Origin: JBEKCD01 sp050015055
Lineage (GTDB): Archaea; Thermoproteota; Bathyarchaeia; Bathyarchaeales; Bathycorpusculaceae
Direction: 5' to 3'
DNA: 64,000 nucleotides
Assembly (NCBI GenBank): GCA_050015055.1
Contig: JBEKCD010000007.1
Coordinates: 43,217-107,216 of the forward strand
The translations under genes and the position numbers were made by a program. The notes beneath the pieces are model-generated. The model searched no databases. It worked only from the letters and a program-made list of their open reading frames with translations, and had not been told where the DNA came from. Below, in pieces: positions 16,879 to 24,235 of this stretch. The first letter of the stretch is position 1. Every line of letters begins with the position of its first letter.

Positions 16879-16920
16879 TTCGGTTCGGCTATAACTTTTC
16901 CGCAAAATCAAAAACTTGCT
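16879..16920 (+). repeat. Array repeat, promoter half
   Basis: CGGTTCGGCTATAACTTTTC, CGCAAAATCAAAAACTTGC. Minus strand: GGAAAAGTTATAG about 60 nt ahead of the GTG at 16821, and a T-rich stop signal after GNAT 2. Confidence 0.75.
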
Positions 16921-16924
16921 ATCT

Positions 16925-17449
16925 TCAAGTGGTTTTTGTCAGTATCTTTGGTTCTTTCCATTCTTCTCTGAGAATGCTGAACATGCAGTCATCTTTCCAT
17001 TTTCCTCTGGCGAAGAAGGTTTTTCTTAGGATGCCTTCTCTCTTGAATCCTGCCTTCTCAAGAGCTTTGCAAGATGCAATATTTTCTGGGTCAGCTTTTG
17101 CTTGGATTCTCTCTATGTTTTTTGAGAGGAACAGGTAGTCAACCATTATCATGATGGCTTCACTAGCATAGCCCTTGCTTCGTTCATTAGGCACGACAAA
17201 GTATCCGACCTCTACCTCTCCAGCCGACAAAAGGTGAACTATGTTTCCAATCTTGGTTCCATCCTTCTTCTCCATAAAGAACCATTGTGAATCCTTTAGA
17301 TTGTCGTAAAGTTTCTCCAAATCGGTTTTTGCCTCCTCCCTGAGTTGTTCAAACTCTCCCCTAAAATCAGGATTGTTGTCCCATTCGTGTAGCAATGATA
17401 GGTCTTCCTTCTCCACTATTCTAAGGTTCACATTTTTGCCTTCAAACAA
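16925..17449 (-). CDS. GNAT acetyltransferase (RimJ/RimL type) 2, 174 aa
   Basis: TTG start in TTGTTTGAAGGC (FEGKNVNLRIVEKEDLSLL) with GGTGACGC upstream. CoA loop ERSKGYASEA; the usual G at the third loop position is retained, while the last G is Ala. Closely related to GNAT 1 over its whole length and ending in REEWKEPKILTKTT. Central substrate-facing residues differ (DNNPDFRGEFEQLREE), so the paralogues may modify different targets. Promoter in the repeat at 17478. Confidence 0.85.
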   Translation of the reverse strand: MFEGKNVNLRIVEKEDLSLLHEWDNNPDFRGEFEQLREEAKTDLEKLYDNLKDSQWFFMEKKDGTKIGNIVHLLSAGEVEVGYFVVPNERSKGYASEAIMIMVDYLFLSKNIERIQAKADPENIASCKALEKAGFKREGILRKTFFARGKWKDDCMFSILREEWKEPKILTKTT

Positions 17450-17477
17450 TCAGCGTCACCAACCCGCACAATTACTT

Positions 17478-17511
17478 TCGGTTCAGCTATAACTTTTCCG
17501 CAAAACCAAAA
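17478..17511 (+). repeat. Array repeat, cut short at a GC tract
   Basis: TCGGTTCAGCTATAACTTTT, CCGCAAAACCAAAA, then CGCGCGCGCGG (17512-17521) where other copies continue ACTGGCTC. The GC tract replaces the rest of the repeat exactly and opens a GC-rich segment. Confidence 0.75.
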
Positions 17512-17521
17512 CGCGCGCGCG

Positions 17522-17713
17522 GCCATCCCAGCTATGTTTGCGGAGTCCCGATGGAGTGGGCAACCGTTCCGGCTCCGCTTTGGCCGGGCGTTCCGACGAT
17601 GATTATCAACTCTGAGATCCCCTGATCGTATCTTGGCAGAGCCGTGCGGACAGCCGCTGGCGTTCAGAAGAGGTAGCAGGCGAGGAGTACCGAGCGATCG
17701 TTGGACCCGTCGA
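17522..17713. other. GC-rich non-coding segment
   Basis: About 60% GC, clearly above the surroundings, and continuous in composition with the DUF1801 gene. Probably arrived with that gene. No coding signal. Confidence 0.4.
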
Positions 17714-18112
17714 CTAGACTCGGTTAGAGGAGATGTTCAGCGCCACCGCTGCGCGAACGAGTGCCTTCAGGGCCTCCCCGTCGACCTTGTCACCCTCTTG
17801 AAAGTCGATGGCGCGCCTTGCGTTACCTTCGAGACTGGAGTTGAAGAGGCACGAAGGGTCCCTCAGCGAGGCGCCCTTGGAGAAGGTCATCTTCACGACG
17901 TTCTTGTACGTCTCGCCGGTGCAGATCAGCCCGCTATGAGACCACACCGGAACACCTCCCCACTTCCACTCCTCTACGACGTCTGGGTCGGCCTGCTTGA
18001 TCAGAGCCCGGATCCGAGATAGCGTCTCGCCCCGCCAATCGCCCAACTCCTTGATCTTCGCGTCTATCAGCTGAGATGGAGACTCGCCCTTGGGCTGGCC
18101 TTTCTTCTTCAT
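17714..18112 (-). CDS. DUF1801 protein, GC-rich and probably acquired, 132 aa
   Basis: ATG 18112 gives KKKGQPKGESPSQLIDAKIK followed by ELGDWRGETLSRIRALIKQA, DVVEEWKWGGVPVWSHSG and CTGETYKNVVKMTFSKGASL, a full-length member of the DUF1801 (YdhG/YdeI-like) family common in soil bacteria. GC content is much higher than in neighbouring genes. The start overlaps the end of a truncated winged-helix frame (18110-18326), so the gene seems to have been inserted into or joined with it. Inference: acquired from bacteria. Confidence 0.75.
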   Translation of the reverse strand: MKKKGQPKGESPSQLIDAKIKELGDWRGETLSRIRALIKQADPDVVEEWKWGGVPVWSHSGLICTGETYKNVVKMTFSKGASLRDPSCLFNSSLEGNARRAIDFQEGDKVDGEALKALVRAAVALNISSNRV

Positions 18113-18326
18113 GTTGTTTAAAAGGTCCTTCAATGGCTTTATGTCTTGCGACGAAGATTACGCCGCTTTCAGTCAGGCGAATTCTTCTTCTACGAGTGGA
18201 TTCGTCAGTTTCGATGTAGATTAGGTTCTTTGCTTCAAGTTTCTTGAAAGAGTCTTGCAGCTTCGACCAAGATAAGTTTGCCTTGTACATCACGCGCGCG
18301 CCATGAAAAACGGCCAAAAAGACCAT
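18110..18326 (-). pseudogene. Truncated HTH_45-type winged-helix gene
   Basis: RVMYKANLSWSKLQDSFKKL, EAKNLIYIETDESTRRRRIR, LTESGVIFVARHKAIEG is the middle of an archaeal HTH_45 regulator. The N-terminal helix is missing; a GCGCGCG tract (18293-18300) stands exactly where it should be, preceded by only MVFLAVFHG. Downstream the frame runs into the DUF1801 gene out of register. Both ends are therefore broken. Confidence 0.6.
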
Positions 18327-18528
18327 AGTTTTGTCCTAGTGATACGTGACAAAACCCTGGACAAAACCCAAAATTCAAAATCCACGTATTTTTTCATAGC
18401 GCGCCCTCTATGTGCGAGCATATCTATTTTGGTGCAAGTGATACGCGCGATTTGTGGATATGTACTCTAGGGCAATCTAGTTGTTTAGCGCACGCTCTTG
18501 CTTGTGCGTTTGATCGTGGGGTGGAGGG

Positions 18529-19122
18529 TTATGTGGTGGCGTTTGTGAAGGTGGTTGGGAGTTGTATTTGGGCGGTTCCTGTTTGGCGTATCGGTGGGAG
18601 TCCTGTTTGGAGGAGGGCGAAGTTGACTTGGAACTCGAAGTTGTTTGCCTGGAAGGGTTGTATGAGGAATTGGAGGTAGAAGGATCCTATTCCCATTTTT
18701 CCGAGGCCGGTTAGTTGTACGTTTGTGTTTAGGCCGTCTCGTGTCGTGACGGTGGCTGGTACACTGGTGGGGGTTTCGAGGTAGCATCGGATGAATTGGT
18801 TGATGCTGGGTGATGTGAAGCTGAGGGTAAGGGAGTCGAGTGTGCCTGAATGGTTGGAGAAGTAGACCATCATTGTGGCGAGGTTGAACTCGGGGTCCAT
18901 GACGCTCAGTTGCACGTTGACCTCGAACACCTCGTTGTTGTTCTTATAGAAGTCGACGGTGTATCTCTTGGGCCCAGATGAGACGAACCCTTGTGTTTGT
19001 AGCTGTTCGGCGGAGACAAACGCGCCGTTAACGTACAGTGCGACTGCAACCGTGATTGCGACGACAACTACCAACACGATGGACGCGGCTTTAACGCTTC
19101 TTTTTATAATTAGCACTTCCAA
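18529..19122 (-). CDS. Membrane-anchored extracellular protein, 197 aa
   Basis: One N-terminal helix (AASIVLVVVVAITVAVALYV) then a beta-rich outer domain (KRYTVDFYKNNNEVFEVNVQ, LDSLTLSFTSPSINQFIRCY, SFYLQFLIQPFQANNFEFQV). It resembles exported archaeal proteins of the 'DUF-type beta sandwich' kind, with no catalytic motif. Lies 117 nt downstream of the small RHH gene on the same strand. GC tracts at 18399 and 19219/19236 flank it. Confidence 0.6.
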   Translation of the reverse strand: MEVLIIKRSVKAASIVLVVVVAITVAVALYVNGAFVSAEQLQTQGFVSSGPKRYTVDFYKNNNEVFEVNVQLSVMDPEFNLATMMVYFSNHSGTLDSLTLSFTSPSINQFIRCYLETPTSVPATVTTRDGLNTNVQLTGLGKMGIGSFYLQFLIQPFQANNFEFQVNFALLQTGLPPIRQTGTAQIQLPTTFTNATT

Positions 19123-19218
19123 CCGGCATTAAAGGAGGAATCTAATTTATGCTTTTCACTTCCGGAAAAATCAGTTCATCAAGCCGAATAAAAAGCGGTT
19201 TTGTCCAATCCTTAGGGC

Positions 19219-19242
19219 GCGCGCTGCCTTTCCGCGCGCTTA
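19219..19242. repeat. Paired GC tracts
   Basis: Two tracts, GCGCGCGCT (19219-19227) and CCGCGCGCT (19235-19243), separated by about 8 nt; the first is preceded by CTTAGG. They overlap the stop of the RHH gene at 19240. Confidence 0.5.
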
Positions 19243-19428
19243 TGACTCGTAAGTTCCAGTCCTGGCACCTTTTTTAGCGACTATCTCTATGTTTTTCAAA
19301 TATGCAGTGCATGCACTTCTGACGATGTCTGTCCTGTTCGTCTTGAGAAGCCCAGCTACCCAGTCGATGCGAGCAACCAGCTCTTCTTCGAGTTTACATT
19401 CTACTCGTTTCTTCGCTTTCCTCACCAT
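19240..19428 (-). CDS. Small RHH DNA-binding protein, 62 aa
   Basis: ATG 19428. RKAKKRVECKLEEELVARID, WVAGLLKTNRTDIVRSACTA is a ribbon-helix-helix pattern, as in plasmid and virus regulators. Last member of a run of five closely packed minus-strand frames (20088 to 19240); it starts 9 nt after the preceding stop. Probably regulates this cluster. Confidence 0.6.
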   Translation of the reverse strand: MVRKAKKRVECKLEEELVARIDWVAGLLKTNRTDIVRSACTAYLKNIEIVAKKGARTGTYES

Positions 19429-19437
19429 GTGACAATG

Positions 19438-19542
19438 TTAAGAAACGTAGTCTTGCATACTCGTTTGGTCTCCAGAAACACGGTGCTCAGAATCCCCTGC
19501 AACTAGTAGCTTCTTTAGAGCCCTATGCTGCTTCTCACTCAT
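19438..19542 (-). CDS. Tiny coupled ORF, 34 aa
   Basis: SEKQHRALKKLLVAGDSEHR followed by VSGDQTSMQDYVS. Its ATG overlaps the stop of the upstream frame (GAATGAG), the arrangement of translational coupling. Not related to any family I recognise; supported only by the packing. Confidence 0.4.
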   Translation of the reverse strand: MSEKQHRALKKLLVAGDSEHRVSGDQTSMQDYVS

Positions 19543-19619
19543 TCTGTTGGGTTCTGCCCGTCTGTTCCGAGGCTTGCAACGTCAACAAGCTCTACAGGTG
19601 GAATCTGGACTTCTGCCAA
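19539..19619 (-). CDS. Tiny ORF, 26 aa (possibly 45 aa)
   Basis: TTG 19619 lies 7 nt after GGTGA, which overlaps the stop of the holin-like frame: AEVQIPPVELVDVASLGTDG, QNPTE. A TTG at 19676 would extend it within the preceding gene. Compact overlaps on both sides are the only support. Confidence 0.3.
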   Translation of the reverse strand: MAEVQIPPVELVDVASLGTDGQNPTE

Positions 19620-19626
19620 CGAGTCT

Positions 19627-19893
19627 TCACCAACGAATATGAGATATGAGCCAGGTGAGTAAGGCAGTTGCAGCAACTAGCACGTAGGGCTGAATGGCAC
19701 GCCAAGTGCTCTTCATGCTGTTGACGTCAGCAACCAAGCCGCTCGTCATATCTTCACCGATTAGAGCCTTCTCAATCCTGTCAATCTTCATCCTGCATTC
19801 GCGAATGAGTGCAACATATGGGCATCTAGGATTCTCTGTTGCGAAGTTACAGAAATCATCATCATTGGAGACTTCCAGTTCCTCTGCTGTCAG
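19627..19893 (-). CDS. Holin-like small membrane protein frame, follows an in-frame TAG
   Basis: Reads LTAEELEVSNDDDFCNFATE, NPRCPYVALIRECRMKIDRI, EKALIGEDMTSGLVADV, then a C-terminal membrane helix (YVLVAATALLTWLISHI). The amphipathic 'RiEkal.G.D' helix plus one membrane helix resembles XhlA-type holins or hemolysin-like proteins of viruses. No ATG/GTG/TTG exists before the internal Met at residue 35. The frame is continuous with the upstream gene across a single TAG (19894-19896), with GGGGGA 8 nt before the CTG that follows it. Options: CTG start, TAG read-through, internal ATG (19791), or a point mutation. Confidence 0.5.
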   Translation of the reverse strand: MTAEELEVSNDDDFCNFATENPRCPYVALIRECRMKIDRIEKALIGEDMTSGLVADVNSMKSTWRAIQPYVLVAATALLTWLISHIRW

Positions 19894-20088
19894 CTAATAC
19901 TTCCCCCACTCGTAATTGGTTAGTCCAGACAGGACATAATCAAACGCTTGGCTTGCAGAGGCAGCGATGGCCTCTCGTGAGAGAATGTTCACTGTTTCGC
20001 TTCGCTGCCGATCCTGGAATGCACACTGCAACACCAACCGTTTTATGAATCGTCTCTGCTGTGATGACTCGCTACGCTTGTGCCTCAT
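19894..20088 (-). CDS. Small basic protein, first gene of the compact cluster, 64 aa
   Basis: ATG 20088 with GAGGCGG upstream. RHKRSESSQQRRFIKRLVLQ is strongly basic; then NILSREAIAASASQAFDYVL, SGLTNYEWGKY and TAG. Function unknown; the packing with the holin-like frame suggests a virus- or plasmid-derived module. Confidence 0.5.
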   Translation of the reverse strand: MRHKRSESSQQRRFIKRLVLQCAFQDRQRSETVNILSREAIAASASQAFDYVLSGLTNYEWGKY

Positions 20089-20265
20089 CAAAAACCGCCT
20101 CTAATGCCACGTTAACCTCTCTTCCTCGAGGACGCAGCCTTAGAATACTCTAAGAAATGAGCCCGTAGGTCTTACATGGTTAGACTCGACCAAGTGCTGC
20201 TTTTAAGCTTTCACGGTTTGTCCGTATGGAGCGCTCGCCCGCAAGTGTTCATTCAACAATTAGAT

Positions 20266-20304
20266 GGAGATATCTCCCGAAATGTCGCTTTTGACTCGAC
20301 ATTT
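20266..20304. promoter_or_regulatory. Palindrome plus hairpin upstream of the compact cluster
   Basis: GGAGATATCTCC (20266-20277) is a perfect 12-nt palindrome. It is followed by AAATGTCG (20280-20287), a 9-nt loop and CGACATTT (20297-20304), a perfect 8-bp inverted repeat. Lies in a 300-nt gap (20092-20393) with no gene, between the cluster and GNAT 3. Could be an operator or an attachment-type site. Confidence 0.5.
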
Positions 20305-20344
20305 TAGACATCTCCGATATACCATGACCGACAAGACCAATATA

Positions 20345-20377
20345 AGGAATATGTCGAAAGCGTAGAACAGAAAAACG
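20345..20377 (+). repeat. Array repeat, 3' half only
   Basis: AAGGAATATGTCGAAAGCGT, AGAACAGAAAAACG. Sits just after the 3' end of GNAT 3, without the promoter half. Confidence 0.75.
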
Positions 20378-20393
20378 CCTGTCAATCTGTGTT

Positions 20394-20945
20394 TCAAGAG
20401 GTCTTTGTTAGTATTTTCGGTACTAACCACTCTTCTCTGAGTATACTATATATGCAGCCATCGGACCATCTTCCAGCAGCGTTCCATAACGCCTTTCTAA
20501 GTATCCCTTCTTTCTTGAAACCACTTTTCTCCAAGACAGATTTGGATGCCAAGTTCTTCCTATCTATGACAACTTGGATTCTGGGGACATCTTTGGTTAG
20601 GAAGAGGTAATCTGTTAGAACTTGAACAGTTTCAGTTCCATAGCCTTTGTTTCTGTGTTCTGGAAGGATGGCATAGCCTATCTCGACCCAGCCGAAGTTT
20701 GGTGCACTAATATAATGAACTGCCTCTCCAACCTTCGTCCCATCTTTCTTCTCAACAATAAAATTCACCCATTCATGACCGTAGAGTTTGTGCTCTGAAA
20801 TCTGTGGTTCAAGTTGGTTCCGAGAAATTTGAACTGGGAAATTCTGGTAGTCTCCAGCAAACCTAACATCATTAAACCATTGCAGGAGTAACGGAATATC
20901 CTCTCTCTCCGCTATCCTTAGGTTGATTTTCTTGCCTTCAAGCAA
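20394..20945 (-). CDS. GNAT acetyltransferase (RimJ/RimL type) 3, 183 aa
   Basis: TTG start in TTGCTTGAAGGC (LEGKKINLRIAEREDIPLL), with GGTGAG upstream. CoA loop EHRNKGYGTETVQVL; then RIQVVIDRKNLASKSVLEKS. Ends REEWLVPKILTKTS, a diverged form of the shared ending. The front half (WFNDVRFAGDYQNFPVQISR) differs from the other paralogues. Expressed from the repeat at 20974. Substrate unknown. Confidence 0.85.
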   Translation of the reverse strand: MLEGKKINLRIAEREDIPLLLQWFNDVRFAGDYQNFPVQISRNQLEPQISEHKLYGHEWVNFIVEKKDGTKVGEAVHYISAPNFGWVEIGYAILPEHRNKGYGTETVQVLTDYLFLTKDVPRIQVVIDRKNLASKSVLEKSGFKKEGILRKALWNAAGRWSDGCIYSILREEWLVPKILTKTS

Positions 20946-20973
20946 CCCAACTCACCGATTCACATAGTTGCTT

Positions 20974-21005
20974 CGGGTTTATCTATAACTTTTCCGCAAA
21001 ACCAA
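20974..21005 (+). repeat. Array repeat, promoter half
   Basis: CGGGTTTATCTATAACTTTT, CCGCAAAACCAA. Promoter for GNAT 3 (minus). A second TATA (TTTTATATT, 21017-21025) on the plus strand faces the other way, making this a divergent promoter region. Confidence 0.75.
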
Positions 21006-21016
21006 CAGCGTGAAAG

Positions 21017-21025
21017 TTTTATATT
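21017..21025 (+). promoter_or_regulatory. TATA box for the gene at 21062
   Basis: TTTTATATT; predicted transcription start near 21048, with GGAG in the short leader. Confidence 0.55.
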
Positions 21026-21061
21026 CTGATGCTTCCGCAATAGCGTTTGGAGAGTATGGAT

Positions 21062-21367
21062 ATGCTTTATTTGCAGATATCCAAACATAGCCCTGAAAGC
21101 TGCCCGCTGCACCATGAGAAAGCTAAGAAAGCAAATATTGACCTCATGGCAAACATGGAGAGACTACAGAAGAAACATAGAATCAAGGAAATTGGAAGTT
21201 GGCATTCGATGCCGAACCATCTCCTTGTGGCAGTCTTTGACGCTCCAAGTATAGAAGATGCGATGGGATTCGCAAGGGAACCAGAAGTCATGGCTTGGAT
21301 GAGCCATAACGATACTCAACTCATGCCCGTGACGACTGCCGAAGAAGCTATGAAACTACTGAAATAG
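21062..21367 (+). CDS. Small ferredoxin-fold protein (DUF3303-like), 101 aa
   Basis: ATG 21062 is placed 9 nt after GGAG; an ATG 6 nt earlier is also possible. LYLQISKHSPESCPLHHEKA, then KEIGSWHSMPNHLLVAVFDA, DAMGFAREPEVMAWMSHNDT and MPVTTAEEAMKLL fit a dimeric alpha-beta barrel protein of the DUF3303 / muconolactone-isomerase-like kind. One of few plus-strand genes in the array. Role unknown. Confidence 0.7.
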   Translation: MLYLQISKHSPESCPLHHEKAKKANIDLMANMERLQKKHRIKEIGSWHSMPNHLLVAVFDAPSIEDAMGFAREPEVMAWMSHNDTQLMPVTTAEEAMKLLK

Positions 21368-21404
21368 AACAAGAAGCTATTTCCCCTTCTTTTTTTATGA
21401 AAGG

Positions 21405-21433
21405 ACTAACTTTTCCGCAAAACCAAAAACTGT
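21405..21433 (+). repeat. Array repeat, truncated core
   Basis: ACTAACTTTTCCGCAAAACC, AAAAACTG; the GGTTCAGCTAT part is lost. It directly precedes a GNAT 3' remnant. Confidence 0.7.
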
Positions 21434-21439
21434 CTCTGT

Positions 21440-21480
21440 TCATGTGGTTTTTGTTAGTATTTTTGGTTCTTTCCATTCTA
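21440..21480 (-). pseudogene. GNAT 3'-end remnant cut at a GC tract
   Basis: Encodes only EWKEPKILTKTT and a stop, the common ending of the array's GNAT genes. Immediately upstream stands GCGCGCGCGC (21481-21490), beyond which the sequence is unrelated. The gene body has been lost precisely at the GC tract. Confidence 0.75.
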
Positions 21481-21706
21481 GCGCGCGCGCTTCGCCCACA
21501 AACAACTCCGCTATCGTTCTGCGTAGCTGAGATAGTAGTCTGGCTTCTTCTTGGATCCAGACGAAGAGGGAATGACAATTCTTGGTCAACTTGAAGCTTG
21601 CGCAATTCGAATTGCAGAATGCATGTTTGCAGACGCCCACGTATATACATTCAGGAAAACGCGCGCATTAAGGCTAGACATGGATCGACTATTGGTAGGC
21701 GTGAGT

Positions 21707-22963
21707 CTAATGTTTTTCCAGCTGCTCGTAGAGTCTCAGCGTTTTCTCTGCGATTTTATCCCAAGTGAATTCTTCTAGGACTCGTCGCCTGCCGTTCTTG
21801 CCAAGCCACTTCATCTTTTCAGGGCTCTCCAAAGCACTTGTGATTCCCCATGCGATGTCTGTGGGGTTGCTTGGATCTATGTGGAAGCCGCATTGGTCTT
21901 CGCCGTAACATATGACTATTTCCCGCATTCCGCTTACTCCTGCTGCGCCGACTACAACTGGCTTCTCCATGCTCATGGCTTCAAGAACGACTATGCCGAA
22001 TGGTTCATAGTGGCTGGGGAAAACTGCAATGTCGCATGCAGCATAATGCAGGATGCGTTCTTCTTCAGGAAGGAATTCAAAGCGGAATTTCACGTTGTTA
22101 CCCAGTCCCATGTAGTTTACCAAGTTCGTCAAATACTCCTGCAAATCGCCCAAGCCTAAAATGACAAGTTTTGCCTTTGGTAGTTTCTGCAGAATGTGAG
22201 GCATGGCCATAATGAGTTTGTCAACCCCTTTGACTCCAGCGAGCCTGCCTATGAAAAGTATCATAGTTTCGTCGTCTTTCACGTCATAGAGGTTTCTGAT
22301 TTTCTTCTTCTGTTCAATTGCAACTTCTTGCGGATTGTATTTTTGCGCGTCAACACCGTTGTAGCACACCTGTATCTTTTCCTTGGGGAATCCTAGGTTT
22401 GTCAATTCCTCTTTCATGGCATACGAAACTGTCACTATCATGTCAGCTGCTTTTGCTGCATGAAGCTCGATGTTGCTTTTGACTTCGGAGCCATTTCCGA
22501 GTGTTCTACCCTTCTCAGTGGAATGCACATGAAAAGCAAAGGGTAAGCCAATTTCCTTTTTGACGGTTATACCGCCTATCGCTGACAACCAGTCATGTGC
22601 GACGACAACGTCATACTTGATGTTTTCTTTTCTGATGAGTTCGTTCACGAGTTTTGAAGCACTCAGATAATTGTAAATGAGAATTTTGGAGAAGAAATGA
22701 AGGCCCTCACCCATACCCCACTTCCTTATGTCCTCAGCGATTACGTCAGGAAGAGAATCCGATATGTCAATGTGTAATGGGCGATGTATCTCGATACCAT
22801 GCCATATCTCCCTTGTTGGAAGGGTTCCAGCATCATCGTTCATAGTGAAAACTGTCACGTCGTTGTCGGTCAGAACAAATTTTCTTGTGATTTCGGCAGC
22901 GTATGTTCCGAGACCCCCAACTATTCTCGGTGGGTATTCCCAGACAAGCACGGACATCTTCAT
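21707..22963 (-). CDS. GT4-family glycosyltransferase (glycogen-synthase-like), 418 aa
   Basis: Two Rossmann domains of the GT-B fold. The N-terminus has WEYPPRIVGGLGTYAAEI, the GG loop of glycogen/starch synthase-like GT4/GT5 enzymes, and DVVVAHDWLSAIGGITVKKE. The C-terminal half has LFIGRLAGVKGVDKLIMAMP and the E-x7-E active-site segment SHYEPFGIVVLEAMSMEKPV, then GVSGMREIV. It transfers a sugar from a nucleotide donor, possibly for storage polysaccharide or trehalose-type products. Longer than any other gene in the array and not clearly flanked by repeats. ATG 22963 follows GGAGAATG. Confidence 0.85.
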   Translation of the reverse strand: MKMSVLVWEYPPRIVGGLGTYAAEITRKFVLTDNDVTVFTMNDDAGTLPTREIWHGIEIHRPLHIDISDSLPDVIAEDIRKWGMGEGLHFFSKILIYNYLSASKLVNELIRKENIKYDVVVAHDWLSAIGGITVKKEIGLPFAFHVHSTEKGRTLGNGSEVKSNIELHAAKAADMIVTVSYAMKEELTNLGFPKEKIQVCYNGVDAQKYNPQEVAIEQKKKIRNLYDVKDDETMILFIGRLAGVKGVDKLIMAMPHILQKLPKAKLVILGLGDLQEYLTNLVNYMGLGNNVKFRFEFLPEEERILHYAACDIAVFPSHYEPFGIVVLEAMSMEKPVVVGAAGVSGMREIVICYGEDQCGFHIDPSNPTDIAWGITSALESPEKMKWLGKNGRRRVLEEFTWDKIAEKTLRLYEQLEKH

Positions 22964-23723
22964 TAGCAGTCATTCTCCATGTTTGGCCTAAGGCGCTATC
23001 GAATATTGACTTATTGCTTATCTACCTTCCTAATGGACTTTGCGTACGACTAATCACTAAGAGGCTGCTTTGGGCGCTTCTCGAATTCACTTTTCAGTAA
23101 AACTTAGCCTAACCCTCGCGTATTAAAACAAGGAAACAAACCTCAAGTTTCCTGCCTTTGATCGAGATGCTCAGAGGAAAAAAGAACTTTTCCATTTCTT
23201 TCTTGGCATCCTAAAATGGTTATGGGATTTGGTCTCTTCGAAAACTGATCAATTCAACCAACAATTAGCCAAGATGGTCAGCCAACCACGGCAATATAAG
23301 AGCATGGAGTGTGCCGATTTTGCTTATGTTGGTTCTATTAGGAGCGGGGGAGATAGTCCAACTTGATGTTTAGGAGCATGGTTTGTCAGGGATTGCCTTT
23401 GATATCTCCTAGTTCGGCATGGTATTTCAGAAAGTGTTAGCAAAACAATATTGTTGTCTTTGATGGTTGCACTTTGAGAACGCATAGAACACTCACATAC
23501 GCGCCTCACGAAAAATTCGGACTTTGAACCAGAAATTCATAAAAATCCGTTCAAACAATAGCTTAACTGAAGGACGCTTTCACCGTGCACAGTCAAGACC
23601 GCACCGAGTACCTAACACTTTCTGTAGTGAATCCTAGTTACTTAACTGCTTAAATCCATGACTCAAAAAAGCCTTAGTATAATGTTTAGGCGCGCGCGGG
23701 ATATGAAACTCAGAATACGTTGA
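22964..23723. other. 760-nt region without a recognisable gene
   Basis: No frame longer than about 65 codons with a start and no homology that I can see on either strand. Contains a GC tract at 23691-23700 preceded by TTTAGG. A decayed gene or non-coding RNA cannot be excluded. Confidence 0.5.
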
Positions 23724-24038
23724 TTATTTTTTTGGTTTCAGGGGTTCGGGGGCCACAGGTGACTTGTCCCAGAGATTCCAACATAGGTCATGGGCGTGCA
23801 TCATTGTTTTGGTCATCATGTCTTTGATTTTTGGGTCGTCTAGAGCCTTTCCCCACGACATGTATGAGTCGAACTCCATCTCGACAAGTATTTTGAGCGT
23901 CCCAGTCTCTCGGTAGCCCCTGAACTCCTTCAGGCCAGGGGTCGAGAGCCAGGCGGGAACGGCGACCTCCTTTGCGAATTTCGTGTAAGCATCTATCTTA
24001 TCCTTATCGATTGTGTACTTTACCTGGTAGAGAACCAT
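23724..24038 (-). CDS. Dimeric alpha-beta barrel (NIPSNAP/DABB-like) protein, 104 aa
   Basis: ATG 24038 behind GGAGGAAT. VLYQVKYTIDKDKIDAYTKF, then EFRGYRETGTLKILVEMEF, SWGKALDDPKIKDMMTKTMM, a ferredoxin-like alpha-beta fold of the kind found in NIPSNAP and antibiotic-biosynthesis monooxygenase-like proteins. No conserved catalytic residue is evident. The 3' end lies near the GC tract at 23691. Confidence 0.65.
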   Translation of the reverse strand: MVLYQVKYTIDKDKIDAYTKFAKEVAVPAWLSTPGLKEFRGYRETGTLKILVEMEFDSYMSWGKALDDPKIKDMMTKTMMHAHDLCWNLWDKSPVAPEPLKPKK

Positions 24039-24178
24039 GCTTCATTCCTCCGTAGCTGGATAGAGAAGTTGAATTTAAAAATGTTTCGCACGACCCCTAA
24101 ACGTTAACATCTTGTTGTTTCTTTGCATGTTCGGGCTTCGGATAAAACTCTACCCCCACACACGCAATAATCCCTTTT

Positions 24179-24221
24179 CGGTTCAGCATAACTTTTCCGC
24201 AAAATCAAAAACTGGCTCAAA
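24179..24221 (+). repeat. Array repeat, promoter half
   Basis: CGGTTCAGCATAACTTTTCC, GCAAAATCAAAAACTGGCTC; one base shorter in the TATA (CATAAC). It follows GNAT 4 and faces away from it, ahead of the divergently related gap at 24040-24178. Confidence 0.7.
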
Positions 24222-24235
24222 AGAACTGACTATCA

